Position numbers and translations under genes: made by a program. This document shows, one piece after another, positions 1-25,246 of a DNA stretch of 64,000 nucleotides (positions are counted from its first letter, which is position 1; each line of letters starts with the position of its first letter). The stretch is from Tubiluchus corallicola (taxonomy: Eukaryota > Priapulida > Priapulimorpha > Priapulimorphida > Tubiluchidae). A model generated the notes under the pieces. The model was not told the origin of the DNA. It saw nothing but the letters and a program-made list of their open reading frames with translations, and did no database searches. The DNA is taken from assembly GCA_030141605.1 (NCBI GenBank), contig JAQGDQ010000165.1, forward strand, positions 349,001-413,000, given 5' to 3'.

Positions 1-908
1 TGGGTGCTCAGTACCAGTGTCAATAACGTGTCTTACCAAGTTTGTCCTGCCATATTTATTATCGGGCCCCACAAATATATCCTGATATTCCTGTATCAAA
101 TTTACGAGAGAAGATTGCTCACTAGGTGAAAGCTTAGAGCTGATTTCTTCTATTAGTTGATGCAAGTGCTCAGGGAGCAGAGATTTCGGAGCACCCTTTT
201 CACCAATATTTTCTGGCAACACTAAGTCAATCTGATTATCTGAAGAAGACTCATGTTCATAATCTGAACTATCCACTGAATTCTTGAAACATTGTATAGT
301 AACTTCACCAATATGGAGAATTCCTTGCTGCATATCTAGCACAGCACTTCTTGGTTCAAGAAAATCCAATCCTAAAATTCCGAAGGGCCCTCCAATGGAA
401 GCGACAATCATTGTACTAGTGGTACTTATTCCAGCTAATATAACTTGGAATTCAGCTTCTCCCATTTGAATCAGTGTACTAGTGGTACTTATTCCAGCTA
501 ATATAACTTGGAATTCAGCTTCTCCCATTTGAATCAGTGTGTGTCCACTAGCTGCTTGAAGATTCTTTTCGGCGCTTTTCAAGACTGGTCTTTCTTCTTC
601 CGGAATACTATAATACATGTAAACATCTAATATGCTAGCACTGGCTCCACTATCGATTACAAAATCTACATCTAAACTGTTGATTAATAATTCTACATGC
701 CAACAATATTTATAATCTACTGGTAGAACTACAATGTTCTCACTTCTCTTCTTTATCAGATCGGAGTGAGGAGGAATAACTACTTCTTCTTTGTTCAGAG
801 CTGCAACTACCTCTTGCTTTCCCGTCACGGGGCCAGTGCAAGGTAGTATTCCTGAGGCCTGTGTATTCATGACCGGGACACTGGCCCCATGCCCGGTCTC
901 CTTTAGTT
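1..908 (-). pseudogene. Ty3/Gypsy pol, N-terminal part (protease to start of RT), partial
   Basis: Read on the minus strand, one open frame runs from the gag stop to the window edge. It holds a retropepsin site (VIDSGAS, about 615-670) and further on the ILGLDF motif typical of retroviral-type proteases. It then approaches the linker before reverse transcriptase (LIQEYQDIF, near position 100). The frame is -1 relative to gag, the usual Ty3/Gypsy arrangement. An in-frame 63-bp tandem duplication lies between the catalytic DSGA and the ILG motif and probably damages the protease fold. RT, RNase H and integrase would lie beyond base 1. The element is judged defective because its gag is frameshifted. 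Seen: motifs and frame. Inferred: class assignment from gag-protease order, the CCHC gag and the PBS. Confidence 0.85.
413..538 (-). repeat. 63-bp in-frame tandem duplication inside the protease
   Basis: Two near-identical 63-bp copies (413-475 and 476-538) encode the same 21 residues twice in the pol frame (GEAEFQVILAG appears in both). The duplication is recent because the copies have not diverged. Confidence 0.9.
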
Positions 909-912
909 TAAC
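906..912 (-). promoter_or_regulatory. Putative -1 ribosomal frameshift site GTTAAAC
   Basis: On the minus strand gag reads CAG TTA AAC TAA (stop at 903-905). Slipping back one base on G-TTA-AAC gives GTT AAA, which is exactly the open pol frame. GUUAAAC is a relaxed X-XXY-YYZ heptamer of the kind used by arteriviruses. I did not model a downstream pseudoknot. A hairpin or pseudoknot just below 900 would support it. Confidence 0.55.
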
Positions 913-1856
913 TGCTTATGTACCTGGTTTTCAGAACCAACAGCTTCTTCTCTTGGTCTTTTTGGAGATGTAGCTATCGAAAACTGTGTCATCTTGGGAA
1001 ATCTTTCTCTGCAAAATCTCATCACATGTCCAGGCTTGTGACAGTAGTAACATTCAACCTTCGCACGCCAGTCATTTTGATTTCTCACCTCATTTTGTTT
1101 TTGCATATTTGATTCAACGTTAAACTTCTTTTCTTGTTTTTCAGTATTAGTGAGTTCACGCAGCTGGTATTTTACACTGTTCAGCTCTTTCATAATTTCT
1201 TCCAAAGTTATTTCTTTGCTTGATGATGCTTTGTGTGTATAATTCACTTGGTTGATTCTCGGTTGTAGCGGCTTCTTGCTTCTAGCTTCGGCGGCCTCCT
1301 TAGTCACTGCCTCATATTGTGCAACTTTTGTTATTGCATCCTCAAGCGTTTTTGGTTCCTGGAGGCTGGCATGCTTTCTGACTTCTATGTCACCAAGTCC
1401 TTCCAGGTATTTATCAATTAGTAAAGCTTCACTAGCTTCTTTTGACAAACCAGGATAGGCTAAGCCAAACAAACGTCGAACTGTAGCTCCAAATTCTTCC
1501 GGAGTTTCACTTAATTTTCTCATTCGATGCCTCAGCTCACTGCGATGTTGTAGCATGCGTTCAGCTGGATCAAAACGTTTACCCAGTGCTTGGATGAGTG
1601 ACATGTAAGTCACTTCACCAGAATCCAAATCCATTTCCATTGCAACTTCAAGTGCATCCCCTTCCAAGCATAAGGGTAGGTGGGTCACCCATTCAGTTCT
1701 TGGCCAACTGTTGTGTTTTGCAACTAGTTCAAACTTTGCAATAAATTGTCTGAACTGCAAGCCATCTCCTGTTTTAAAAGTAGGAGGCTTCTTTTCTTTG
1801 CGTATTTTGCCTGCTCCTTTTGCTTGTGTTGTCGCAGTTGGAGTTGACTGTTTGGT

Positions 1857-2533
1857 AAGATGGGGCAGTGGTGTCCATCCAACTTCAGGCTGATTTGGTG
1901 TTGTATAACTTATATGTGGCCATCTTGGTTCTACTTCTTCACCAGCTTCTGATGCATTTCCCTCTGTTGACCATTCTGACCATGGTGAATGTACTTCTAC
2001 AGGTGGTGCTTCAATCCAGCCTGTATGTCTCGCACGTTTTCGCTTGCTTTCAGTACTAGGTGTACCGAGATTGGATAAAGTTGTTTTTGGTTTTACAGAT
2101 GGTGTTATCTGTAATGTAGTCGGCTGCAAGCTTTCTTCGTTTTGCAGTGCTGCTGGGAGTGTTGCTCTTCTCTTGCTGAATTTTCTATCTTGTTAAGATG
2201 TGGCAGTGGTGTCCATCCAACTTCAGGCTGATTTGGTGTTGCATAACTTATATGTGGCCATCTTGGTTCTACTTCTTCACCAGCTTCTGATGCATTTCCC
2301 TCTGTTGACCATTCTGACCATGGTGAATGTACTTCTACAGGTGGTGCTTCAATCCAGCCTGTATGTCTCGCACGTTTTCGCTTGCTTTCAGTACTAGGTG
2401 TACCGAGATTGGATAAAGTTGTTTTTGGTTTTACAGATGGTGTTATCTGTAATGTAGTCGGCTGCAAGCTTTCTTCGTTTTGCAGTGCTGCTGGGAGTGT
2501 TGCTCTTCTCTTGCTGAATTTTCTATCTTGTTC
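1857..2533 (-). repeat. 338-bp tandem duplication within gag
   Basis: The segment ending at about 2194 is repeated with a 338-bp period (for example GTGTCCATCC at 1871 and 2209) with few differences. It duplicates about 112 codons plus two bases and breaks gag. Confidence 0.92.
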
Positions 2534-2738
2534 TGCTCCATCTGTTTCCATCTTATGCATAGCATTTTCTATGTGGACCTCTGTATTTTGTGCTCCCACA
2601 ATTGTATCAGTGTTACTTTTAGGAGTGGAAGTCAGAAAGGATTTTAAGTAGGATAATATAGCTGTCATTTTACCAATTTTATTACAGCTTGCCGTTCTTA
2701 CTCAGTTTGAATCACAATGCCTCAAAACAAAATTCAAA

Positions 2739-2756
2739 ATCCCGGACGAGCCCCCA
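2739..2756 (-). other. Retrotransposon primer binding site, tRNA-Pro type
   Basis: On the minus strand, 3 bases inside the LTR edge, the 18-mer TGGGGGCTCGTCCGGGAT is complementary to the 3' end of tRNA-Pro. It is identical to the primer site used by murine leukaemia-type retroviruses. It fixes the orientation (minus) and the LTR 3' border at 2760. Confidence 0.88.
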
Positions 2757-3289
2757 AAATGTAGTGTGGCACAGCTCGGCTTAAGGGTATGATATTAGGT
2801 TAAAGTGCCACCTATCATTGACTTCTGCAACTAACTTTATTTTACTTTATTTTTACATAAAAAAATGTTGGGTTCAGCTTTGACAATATCTTGAGGCTAC
2901 TTGTAATTCAAATTTAAACTGAGTAAAAGCAACAACAAGTGAACTAAGATTAAAAATAATTTATTCTATTGGCTTTACTATAAAATACAGCTAATTTTAG
3001 TTAGGTAAAATCCACAATCATCAATACTATTCTTGTTTCTAGTTAAAGAAATCTTCTATAGCAATTGCAATTGGTCATGCAAAGAATGCTAGAGTCCAGG
3101 TTTCAGTAAGATTAAGCAGTTGCAATTTTCATGCCAGTCCTGTGTATAGGTACTATGTTCCTGTTCCACATTTAACTAAAAGTGAGCAAAACTATGATCC
3201 AGTCTCTTCTTTCACTTATTTGTATAAGATCTCGAATAACCCCGGATCAATAGCTAGCTGACTTGTGATCTGCAACTTTTTTTTAAGTG

Positions 3290-3960
3290 GAACTTTTTCA
3301 TTCCAGGAATTTTCTGCAACTTTTCTATTCTGCAACTCTTTAAATTCTGCAACTCTTTAAGTTCTGCAACTCTTTAAATTCTGCAACTCTTTTCAATTCT
3401 GCAACTCTTTTCAATTCTGCAACTCTTTTAATTCTGGAACTCTTCTATTCTGCAACTCTTTTCAATTCTGCAACTCTTTTAATTCTGGAACTCTTCTATT
3501 CTGGAACTCTTTTAATTCTGCAACTCTTTCATTCTGGAACTCTTCTATTCTGCAACTCTTTTAATTCTGGAACTCTTTTAATTCCTGGAACTCTTTTAAT
3601 TCTGCAACTCTTTTAATTCTGGAACTCTTTCATTCCAAGAATTTTCTTTTAACTCCAGGAAATTTCTGCAACTCTTTTAATTCCAGGAAATTTCTGCAAC
3701 TCTTTTAATTCTGGAACTCTTTTAATTCCTGGAAATTACTGGAACTCTTTTAATTCCTGGAAATTACTGGAACTCTTTTGATCTTGGATTTTCCTGGAAC
3801 TCTCAGCAACTCTTTTAAATCTTGGATTTTCCTGGAACTCTCAGCAACTCTTTTAAATCTTGGATTTTCCTGGAACTCTTTTTGTCTCTGCAACTGCTTT
3901 AATCCTGAAACCCTTTTCTAGCTTCTCTTTTGGTTTCTAGAACCTAGTGTTTCTGGAACT
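3290..3960. repeat. Degenerate short tandem repeat within the LTR
   Basis: Repeats of about 17-18 bp, variants of TTCTGCAACTCTTTTAA and TTCTGGAACTCTTTTAA, are reiterated some 35 times. The unit changes gradually towards 3900, with longer compound units (CTTGGATTTTCCTGGAACTC) at 3780-3880. It lies in the transcribed part of the LTR. Confidence 0.9.
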
Positions 3961-4141
3961 CTTTTCTAGGTTCTAGATTCCTGACACATCCTAGCTAGTT
4001 TTGAAAGCTAGCTTTATCTAGTAAGTTAAAACTTACTTCTCATCCTGCTTCTTTTCCATGTTTAGATGAATCTTCAGTTGCTGTAGCTCTTTATCACTTT
4101 GAAAATGTTCGGATGTGTGTGGTCAATAGCCTGGCCCTCCC

Positions 4142-4149
4142 TTTATATA
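4142..4149 (-). promoter_or_regulatory. TATA box of the LTR promoter
   Basis: The minus strand reads CTATATAAAG in a GC-richer context (4130-4180), the expected place for the LTR core promoter driving gag-pol. Confidence 0.55.
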
Positions 4150-4547
4150 GCCGCCTGAGCGTCGGCGTCGCTAAGTTACCCTGGATTGTGCATTGTAACC
4201 GAGGGGTGGGCTGTTCATTACACTTTGTTACTTTCAGTCTTCTAATTATAATTTCATCAATTTGTTTTGCTCTTTTTTTAACAGCGCATATGTTTGTCTA
4301 CATTTAATCTAATTTATCAGCTTATGTTTGATCCTTTTTGTTTTTATTTTCTTGTTTTCCAAACCGGGAATTCACCGGGTTCTAAAGTTTCATCGCCCTG
4401 TGTTTATCTTTCGGTCAGCATCTGGTGTGCTCGCCGAATAGCGAAGATGTGCATAACATAAGAGCATCCATAATGGCTGCGTCCATAGTGCGTGTAAACA
4501 ATATTAAAATTCCGATGATTATATTTTTTTTAGAGAATATTACAATA

Positions 4548-4765
4548 TTACTCGATTTTGTTCTGCAGTAAAACCATCAATAATTTGTTTGAAAATTGTG
4601 CACAGAAATCACAGCTAAATTATTTTAATTGCATGATGTTTCAATCATTTTAATGATATGGAACATATGTGATTGAAGTGCCAAATTATTCGAATCTATA
4701 GTTTTACATTCGAATCTAGTTCGAACTAAAAAACTCGTTCGACTCGAATTCAAATGTTCGTATTA
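4548..4765 (-). mobile_element. Partial copy of a hAT-like MITE (same family as 26177-27165)
   Basis: The stretch resembles the reverse complement of about 26930-27030, including the segment around TTCTGCAGTAAAA and the TTCGAA-rich end. The stretch from 4770 to 5460 shows no gene or recognised repeat. Confidence 0.5.
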
Positions 4766-5460
4766 TTGATGGCCATTATACTGCTGTACCATATACAGCA
4801 TAATTGTTGTACCTCAACGAGATATTCTTTTAGCCTTGAGGGGTGATAGATAGGAGAAATAGCCTCCTAAAACATGCAGTGTTTGCAAACTAGTTGGAAT
4901 GCATTCAAGGGGTATCTTGATGACATATGGCAAAACTGCTGCTGCAATACTGAAGCAGTGCCTTCAAGCAAATTTTAGTCAATATGTAATGTTCTTTGTA
5001 ATCTTAATGAGGACATTACAGGGCTTTACGTTTTTAATGTTAAAGATGACAGGTCTCACTCATAATTAGCATTATCTTAATAATTATTTGTATAGTTTTC
5101 AAGAACAGAATGGTCAACAGGCTAATGCCTAACACGTGGGTGATGGTATGGTGTCCTAAACCACTATTTCACATGGAGTAGTTTGCCAGCAGATATCATA
5201 TTGCCTCAAGCTCTCGAGTGTAACGTTTTTTTAAAAATGGTTACTGTTTTCAACTTTCTGCAGCATTATCTTCTTTGCAATGCTTTTAAGTTATTTGTTA
5301 TTTTGTTTAACCAACTTTCATGAAACACACGGACCTGTATATAATTATAATAATGACATTTACTCAGTATTTTTTTACAATTTAATAAAATTTAAAAATA
5401 AATTCTCAAAAGCATAAAGTGGTCGTGTAAGCGTACCTTTTGATGTTAATAAAATTGTAG

Positions 5461-5468
5461 TGACGTCA
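5461..5468. promoter_or_regulatory. CRE palindrome TGACGTCA upstream of VPS4
   Basis: A perfect cAMP response element palindrome lies 215 bp before the VPS4 start codon, in a region without a TATA box. CREB/ATF binding is an inference from the motif only. Confidence 0.4.
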
Positions 5469-5682
5469 TACGCACAGGAGTTTTTAACTATTGCTGAATT
5501 ACAGTGGTTCCTTTAGCGATAAAATAGGAACTCTTGGGACGAAACATTAGTGATTTGCCGAACTTCTGTGTCTTAAAAATGCCCAAACCTAACGCTGTTT
5601 TAGAAAAAAAACTTTAGAGCAACATTGACGAGTTTAAAACCTATAACTTTGGGTAGTCACCGGTATACCTTGACATTTCAAA

Positions 5683-21162
<15,480 letters not shown>

Positions 21163-21529
21163 ATTTTGTTAGTCTGTGATGATGAAACATGAAATGTATA
21201 TTTATCAGTTTATAACCTGTTACTTGGAGTCTGTTGTAACTCATCACCTGTACGTCGTTTAGTAGTTTTGCAGGTAAATACTTTGTTTGATACGCAGGGA
21301 GGCGAGCAGTAGCAAATCCAAAAGTGCATGAAATTCCAACTTTCGGCTGTAACCGTAGCCGTAGCCGTAGGTACACAATATGGTACGTGCATTTCCATTT
21401 GTAAAGTAACAGAAACAGGTTTTCGCATTTGTTAATGTAGAACATGATAAGTATATTGCTTATTTGTGATTTTGTATGCTAACTTCCTTCAAGTTAAAGT
21501 TGACACGTGTATAAGATGCGGCTTCGTAC

Positions 21530-21535
21530 AATAAA
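21530..21535 (+). other. Probable VPS4 polyadenylation signal AATAAA
   Basis: First AATAAA after the stop codon, 368 bp downstream. Cleavage would fall near 21550. No transcript evidence. Confidence 0.45.
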
Positions 21536-21589
21536 TTCAAGTTTGACAGGTCTGTGCAGCGCAATTTACCTTCAAATTACACTTATATC

Positions 21590-22160
21590 TTAGTTTGCCG
21601 GATCTCGCTTTTACGGATGTCGGAGCAAAACCTGGACTGTTAAAAAGTCCCACATACTAGAGACACAGTCCGTTGTTTCACGAGCTGAACGCTAGTTGAC
21701 CGTCACTTTGTTTACATCATTACATCTGTGTAACCAAGCAGCGTGTCACTTTGTTTACATCATTACATCTGTGTAACCAAGCAGCGTGTCACTTTGTTTA
21801 CATCATTACATCAGCGTAACCAAGTAGTGTGTCACTTTGTTTACATCATTACATCAGTGTAACCAAGCAGCGTGTAACGACACGTGTGTAGCTTGTATGT
21901 CAGCTTGTTTAACTGGTTTTGATTAGCAGAGTTATTTGAGTCAATTGCTGACAGTTTTTATACACTTTTGCATAATTGCATGTGGGAGACCCGAACTAGA
22001 CGTTTTTGAGACAATTTGGTGATTGATTCTACATTATCGTGAGTCTAATACACGGCAGTTACTGTATTAGTTTAGTATCGGTAAATACGGACAATCGGCA
22101 AATTTGGACTGACGTCTCCCCGCTTTTGTCCAGCGAACTGAGATATGAATGTAGTTCATT
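21590..22160 (+). mobile_element. Interspersed repeat (family of 6640-7690) with internal 43-bp minisatellite
   Basis: Shares its ends and core with 6640-7690. Within it, 21700-21875 holds four copies of a 43-bp unit (GTGTCACTTTGTTTACATCA onward), an expansion that the other copy lacks. Confidence 0.75.
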
Positions 22161-22164
22161 TAGG

Positions 22165-23080
22165 TAAGCTGTGTCTTAGCTGATACTAGCACGGCATAAT
22201 TTTACTGATATGTTTACTATATAAGATACATAAATGTGGGTTTATGCTATGATTACATTTCTAATGAAATACATCAATCGTCAACATATAAGATCAGTCA
22301 ATGATTTAATCCACTGTTGTTTGTTTGTTTAATATTCGAGTATATAGTCATTTAATGAGATTTTGCTATCTAATTAATAATGCTGCACATAATCTATGCA
22401 TACATGTGCATAAATTATGCAAATTTTTCCTGAGATGTAATATTTACCTCAACGTAAGCATATAATTACAATTCTTACTACAAGCGTATAATCAATACGT
22501 ACAATTCCTAGAACTCACGTGAATTTTATTCTCAACATTATAGCGAGAGTGACGACCGTTTACAATCTTGCTGTTCGACGTACCTCCATGTGCAAGCCTG
22601 CCTGCCTGTTCCTGTCGTGAATAATATCTTCACGTATTCTGCCTGCTTATATCCTGCCGTGAATAACGACTCCAAACATTCAGTTTGCCTAATCCTTCTG
22701 CGCCTTGTTGGCTGTGTTGATTAGTTGTAGATATTGAAATTATGTGATAGAATAAGTAAGCAAGTCGTTTGTTGCAGTTAGTAAAGATTGATGAATTGTA
22801 GAAACTTTGACGTAAGGTATTTCTTTTGAAAGTTTTAACACGTATGATATCCATTTCTCGAAGAACTAGGTTTGAAAATGCTGTGAGTTTTTTTCAAGTA
22901 CAATGTTGTCATCCTTAAAAGTATGTTATTCTCAATTGTTAAGTGTGTTTATGTCTTGCTTATATCTAAATTGATGTAAAAATGTTTGTTTAAATGCAGT
23001 AGCTGAACATATTTAAAAGCTAATATATTTTTCACCTTTATTATCATAAATCTTTACTTAATTAACGTCTAGCATAACGT
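22165..23080. other. Intergenic, nothing recognised
   Basis: AT-rich sequence between VPS4 and VPS9D1. Only short ORFs without features. Confidence 0.6.
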
Positions 23081-23350
23081 CAGTCGTTCCCGTCGACCGC
23101 CCAATAAGCGTGCAAGATTTTTTCACACCCACGCAGAGCTTATTTAACGCGGTTCTTTCGGGACATTTAGCTGCAGCTGCATATTGCCGGGCATCTAATA
23201 CTGTTATGAAAAATGCAGTCATTCCCGTCAACAGCCCAATCAGCGTGCAGGGTTTTTTCACACCCACGCAGAGCTTATTTAACGCGGTTCTTTCGGGACA
23301 TTTACCTGCAGCTGCATATTGCCGGGCATCTAATACTGTTATAAAAAATG
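23081..23350. repeat. Two tandem copies of a 135-bp unit
   Basis: Copies at 23081-23215 and 23216-23350 differ at few positions. Relatively GC-rich for this region. Identity unknown. 23350-24930 shows nothing recognisable. Confidence 0.88.
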
Positions 23351-24934
23351 CTCAACTTTTCATTAGTTAGCGGGAGAAATATTGGCCTGGTTCTAGATTT
23401 CATTATTGTTGATTTAAATTGCCAGTGAATTGGTGGAAATATATAGTCTAGTTTTGTTTATTATAGGAAGAAATGCACAGCGCTTGAGTCTATGAGTTGC
23501 TGATTAAATCATTTTGCTATCAATAAAACACACAGTTTAGTTGTGCTTATGACTTTGCAAGTTAGATAAAAAGCTGAAACAACCAATATGATTGAAAAGG
23601 ATAAATTAACCTAACGAGGTTAGGCGATCATGATTAGACATTAGTTGTCACGTTGTTTACTAAAGACAGTTGTTATCCAGCGTGAGCTGCTGTCCCAAAT
23701 ACCGCTAAGCAGGCTTACGTTACAGCGCACGCGGAGCGACAGACCAATATACTTGACGTCGATTAAGACGTGATGCGTGTCATAGATTAGAACGGACTTT
23801 GGCATTTTCAGTTTTTGTCCTGTGCCATCAGTGTCGTTGATCAACATTTTTAGTACCTGCTTTTTGTGATACGAAAGCAACTTTTGACGAATTTGAAGTA
23901 ATGCAGAGTATTTTAGCTTTCAGACTGTATTATGTCGGCTAAAAACCTTGTTGTTGGTGTGGAAACTTATTAGCGTCTGATACACAATAATGTAAATTTA
24001 TAAAAAAATAAGCTAGAATGCTACAACGTAACCCCCCTCCTGAGAACTGAAAACGAGTATTCCAGATCATTCTGATTTTCCAGGAAGATTCCCGAATAAC
24101 TTGACCTAAAAATGAAATATTAAGTGGCGTTTATGTAGCATCTGGGTGTGGGGAGTCGGTTTACAATGTACCCGTTTACGCAGCCTGAACGTGCATTTTT
24201 TTCCGCAGGTGGAAAACGCACCTGCATTGGCATCCGCGATTCCGGATGCTACGAAAATGCCACATTAGTCTGAATTTCTAATAAGACTAGCAAGCAGTTC
24301 AGTGAATAACTTGTAAAAAAAAGATCATAACACGCAATGATTCAGCAAACGAGCCACAGAGCCGTTTGTTACCATTTCAGATACAATCAATTTGTAAGCT
24401 GTAGCTAATATAAGACACTATAGTCTTTTTTTAAGCAAACATGTACACTAATGTAGTTTTTGAAGGTTCTTAGTAATTATTTCTCGTTAATCAGTCATTT
24501 AAAACATTGTAACTAGAACCAATTACATGTTCCAATTTCTTCGGGTTAATTAACTATATTAGCTACATAAAATTAAATTAAGTTTTATACATTGAATAGG
24601 AAAAACAGCTATGTCTTAGCTAGTTTTTTGTAGGACCTTTAATTTAAACTGTTTATTGATACGATATTTTCACTGTTTGATACACAGATTACATTAAAAT
24701 AATTCAACAGTGATTACATGCTGGGTTAATTGTTTATGGTAAATACTGTGTTTATGTTTAAAGCAAGACTTGTAATATAATTAATTTGTATAATAAAAAT
24801 AAAAACTATTGAACGTTTAATTGAGAAATCACTTATTTCTTAACAATGATTGACGAATCATTATCATTCACATTAAAATCTCATTCCATATCAGATACGT
24901 AATCAGTAGACATTGAATAAACAAACAGTTGTAA

Positions 24935-25165
24935 ATTAATATAAAACTTTCAATTACTTGTGGTGTATTAGAAACAGTATTAAACTAGTTTCTACCTGGT
25001 TATTATTAATTACATGTATTTGCATAGAGCTTATATTCAAGCAGAGTGCTGTAATACCTTGCACCTGTTCGTTATGTGGTACTTATATAAAAGCTGGGGC
25101 CAGTAACTGCCTGTGGTGTGTTACAAAATGTGCCCTGGACATGAATATAAAAGCATACACATTTT
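24935..25165 (+). mobile_element. Interspersed repeat of about 225 bp, copy near the VPS9D1 3' end
   Basis: Same sequence occurs at 31190-31435, 31440-31600 and, reversed, 32645-32935. Core: CTTGTGGTGTATTAGAAA ... TTACAAAATGTGCCCT. It starts about 80 bp beyond the VPS9D1 stop codon and so would form part of its 3' UTR. Class unknown. Confidence 0.75.
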
Positions 25166-25246
25166 GATTTTGATAAATCAATGTCATAAATAATGTCATA
25201 TTACCTTGTTGCTGTCTGTACTATAATACTACACGGTAGAGTCAAT

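Larger units (their letters stand above)
903..2668 (-). pseudogene. Ty3/Gypsy gag, frameshifted by a 338-bp duplication
   Basis: Two overlapping minus-strand ORFs make up this gag. The N-terminal part is 2105-2668, starting MTAILSYLKS. The rest is 903-2129, with a capsid-like helical region (about 1300-1750) and a CCHC zinc knuckle near 1010-1050 (CYYCHKPGHVMRFC, spacing C-x2-C-x4-H-x4-C). A 338-bp tandem duplication (338 is not a multiple of 3) separates the two parts and shifts the frame, so no single intact Gag is encoded. It lies directly downstream of the primer binding site and upstream of pol, the expected order. The real product would have packaged element RNA into virus-like particles. 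Confidence 0.88.
2760..4450 (-). mobile_element. 5' LTR of the Ty3/Gypsy element (outer end approximate)
   Basis: The LTR ends (minus strand) with ...CACTACA next to the primer binding site at 2756, so its inner edge is firm. The outer edge is not determined because the other LTR is outside the window; I place it near 4.45 kb. A TATA box lies at 4142-4149 with about 1.35 kb of R-U5 downstream, which is long. A large part of that is a minisatellite (3290-3960). Confidence 0.65.
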
